Both the position numbers and the translations under genes were made by a program. Below are positions 62,534 through 64,000 of a stretch of 64,000 nt of DNA, in pieces. The stretch's first letter is position 1, and each line of letters starts with the position of its first letter. Under the pieces are notes generated by a model, which was given only the letters and a program-made list of their open reading frames with translations, was not told where the DNA came from and made no database searches. This DNA is from Adineta ricciae (taxonomy: Eukaryota > Rotifera > Eurotatoria > Adinetida > Adinetidae), in assembly GCA_905250025.1 (NCBI GenBank), contig CAJNOJ010000126.1, positions 124,001 to 188,000 of the forward strand, read 5' to 3'.

Positions 62534-63980
62534 TTATCTTCTTAAGCCCATTGTATTCGTTCGCTCTGTTGCCGAGGCATTCACATAGTTTTGACCAAGT
62601 TCAGAGATTTTACTTGCGAATGATTTCCATATATTGAAAAGCTGAAATGAAATCTTAACGAGCGAGGTTTTCTTTTCGATAAACTTACGTCTGAGCAGCC
62701 TTTACATTGACTATTACCGAGACTACTTAGAATATAAACAAACGCTTCCAGATTCGCATAGACTAGTTGTGTTTCCATTTGTATGCATTTTAATGCATGT
62801 CGATTTCGTTTCTGAATCATGTCAAGGCTGAGTTCATTCTAAAGATAACCTCATCGGTTTTTATTCGCACCTGATATCAAATTATTTCACTTTCGAGGAT
62901 CCATCGGTTGTCGATACAGAACGTCTTTGTTTACCAGTGGCTTTTTGAATTGCTTTTTGTTCACTCGTCAATGCTTCTTCAAATCGTTTGCAGAGCTCCT
63001 AAGAACACAAGTGAATTATATAATGAAAATCTTGAGTTTACCCTCCATTTACCTTGTATCCGTAAAGTATATCGATTAACAAATCAAGATGGTCGTTAAT
63101 TACGTCATCATCGCGTCTGTATTGTTCTTGTAGTCGTTCAGAAATCGCACTCATTTCTACAGGCAACTGAGCAAGACCATGTTGAATAAATGGCCAGTAG
63201 TCATTTGCACCCGTAGCCCATCGATCTACGCTAGTAGAATCAGAACTTAATGTTCTAAAGGAAACGAACGATAAGTTTTTCCTTGTGAGAAAGTTGAGTG
63301 TGCAATACTGACTGCAAAGTTTTCTCCATATTGGAAAATTCATTGGCGTTTTTCATTTGTTTCTCATTGATGCTCTTCAAACATTCACGAACTTCAGTTA
63401 ATTGTTGTAGTATGAATGACATATGCGTGTGACTTATACGAAACATTTGAATACCATTCGTATCTTCCCCACATTTCTAAATGACGACATACAAAATTTC
63501 GTGAAAGTAGGACACAAATACGTACGTCAGTGTTGTCGTTTGTATTGTATAACGATCGTGGCTCCGAACTGAATTCATCTTGAACATTTTTATATGTTGC
63601 TTTCATATTATCACCACATGACTATGAAATTTGAATGAATGAGAAACTTCGGTTGTCATTCAAATATAAAGAAAACAAACTGTTCCTTGAAAGGTTAGAA
63701 AGAACTTGATGATATCTGTCTCACAGACCGTTGGATGACGACAGAGAATCTGTAGATATCGCTTTAAAGATCGACGGCGTTCTTCGATAAATTCTTTGTC
63801 CACTACAAAACAACAACAACAAATGTCACGTTAATCGAAGAAACACGATCAATTAGGGAGACCATTCACGGTTTTCTTTGGCGGAAGTACTGGTATGATT
63901 CGATGTGGATACTTTAAACTTAACAATTCGTGCAGTGCAACGAAGTCATTATAACGACGCAAAACTTTGTTATTTTGACG
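62534..63980 (-). CDS. SNX8: Sorting nexin 8-like, N-terminus off window
   Basis: PX-BAR endosomal sorting nexin acting in endosome-to-TGN transport. Seen exons: 63863-63980, 63681-63802, 63526-63621, 63313-63476, 63053-63254, 62891-62998, 62689-62838, 62534-62641; the 5' exons lie beyond 64000. PX end: [65 protein letters not shown] region follows ([60 protein letters not shown]), closely patterned on SNX8, not SNX1/2. The exon 2-3 boundary is uncertain by a few bases. Confidence 0.88.
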
Positions 63981-64000
63981 CTATCATGTTTGACAAGGAG

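Overview
The window is animal nuclear DNA: compact intron-rich genes with mostly 42-130 bp GT-AG introns, an AT-rich background and the standard code. Metazoan markers include a HAND-type bHLH factor, a trefoil plus GH31 glucosidase, rhodopsin-like receptors, STRA6 and COX6A. The mixture of short introns, scattered FMRFamide-type receptors, ADP-ribosyltransferase/TPR relics and RING-TRAF/LRR proteins looks most like a bdelloid rotifer; that assignment is inference. I rebuilt the gene models by hand from splice sites and reading phase.

Left third (1-22.6 kb): receptor fragment (-), SWSAP1-like recombination factor (-), HAND (+), SLC52A riboflavin transporter (-), GILT thiol reductase (-), protoporphyrinogen oxidase (-), a second receptor (+), a decayed receptor, a receptor-poor 2 kb gap, a Ly6-like protein (+), a 16-exon alpha-glucosidase (-) and sorting nexin 14 (-).

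Middle (23-42 kb): TOM1 (-), a large Q/P/H-rich protein of unknown function (-), a third receptor (+), an F-box/LRR gene built of 84-nt exons (+), a double RING-TRAF gene (+), a coiled-coil gene (+), a small beta-rich protein (-) and a dead ART-TPR gene interrupted by an inverted-repeat element.

Right third (42-64 kb): a 17-exon gene (42419-50620, -) whose exons join in perfect phase to encode a secreted-type N-terminus, a C-type-lectin fold, an EGF module and a STRA6-like multispan receptor with a very large acidic/basic insert. I consider it the most unusual gene here. It is followed by an unknown (+), CDV3 (-), an F-box protein (-), COX6A (-), two tandem diverged RPA1 genes (+), a small secreted protein (+) and SNX8 (-), which runs off the right edge.

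Functionally the region mixes endosome/lysosome genes (SNX14, TOM1, SNX8, GILT, GH31), genome maintenance (RPA1 x2, SWSAP1), mitochondria/heme (PPOX, COX6A) and ubiquitin-linked adaptors (two F-box, one RING-TRAF). There is no operon logic; several neighbours are divergent and probably share short promoters, notably COX6A and RPA1 copy 1 (275 bp).
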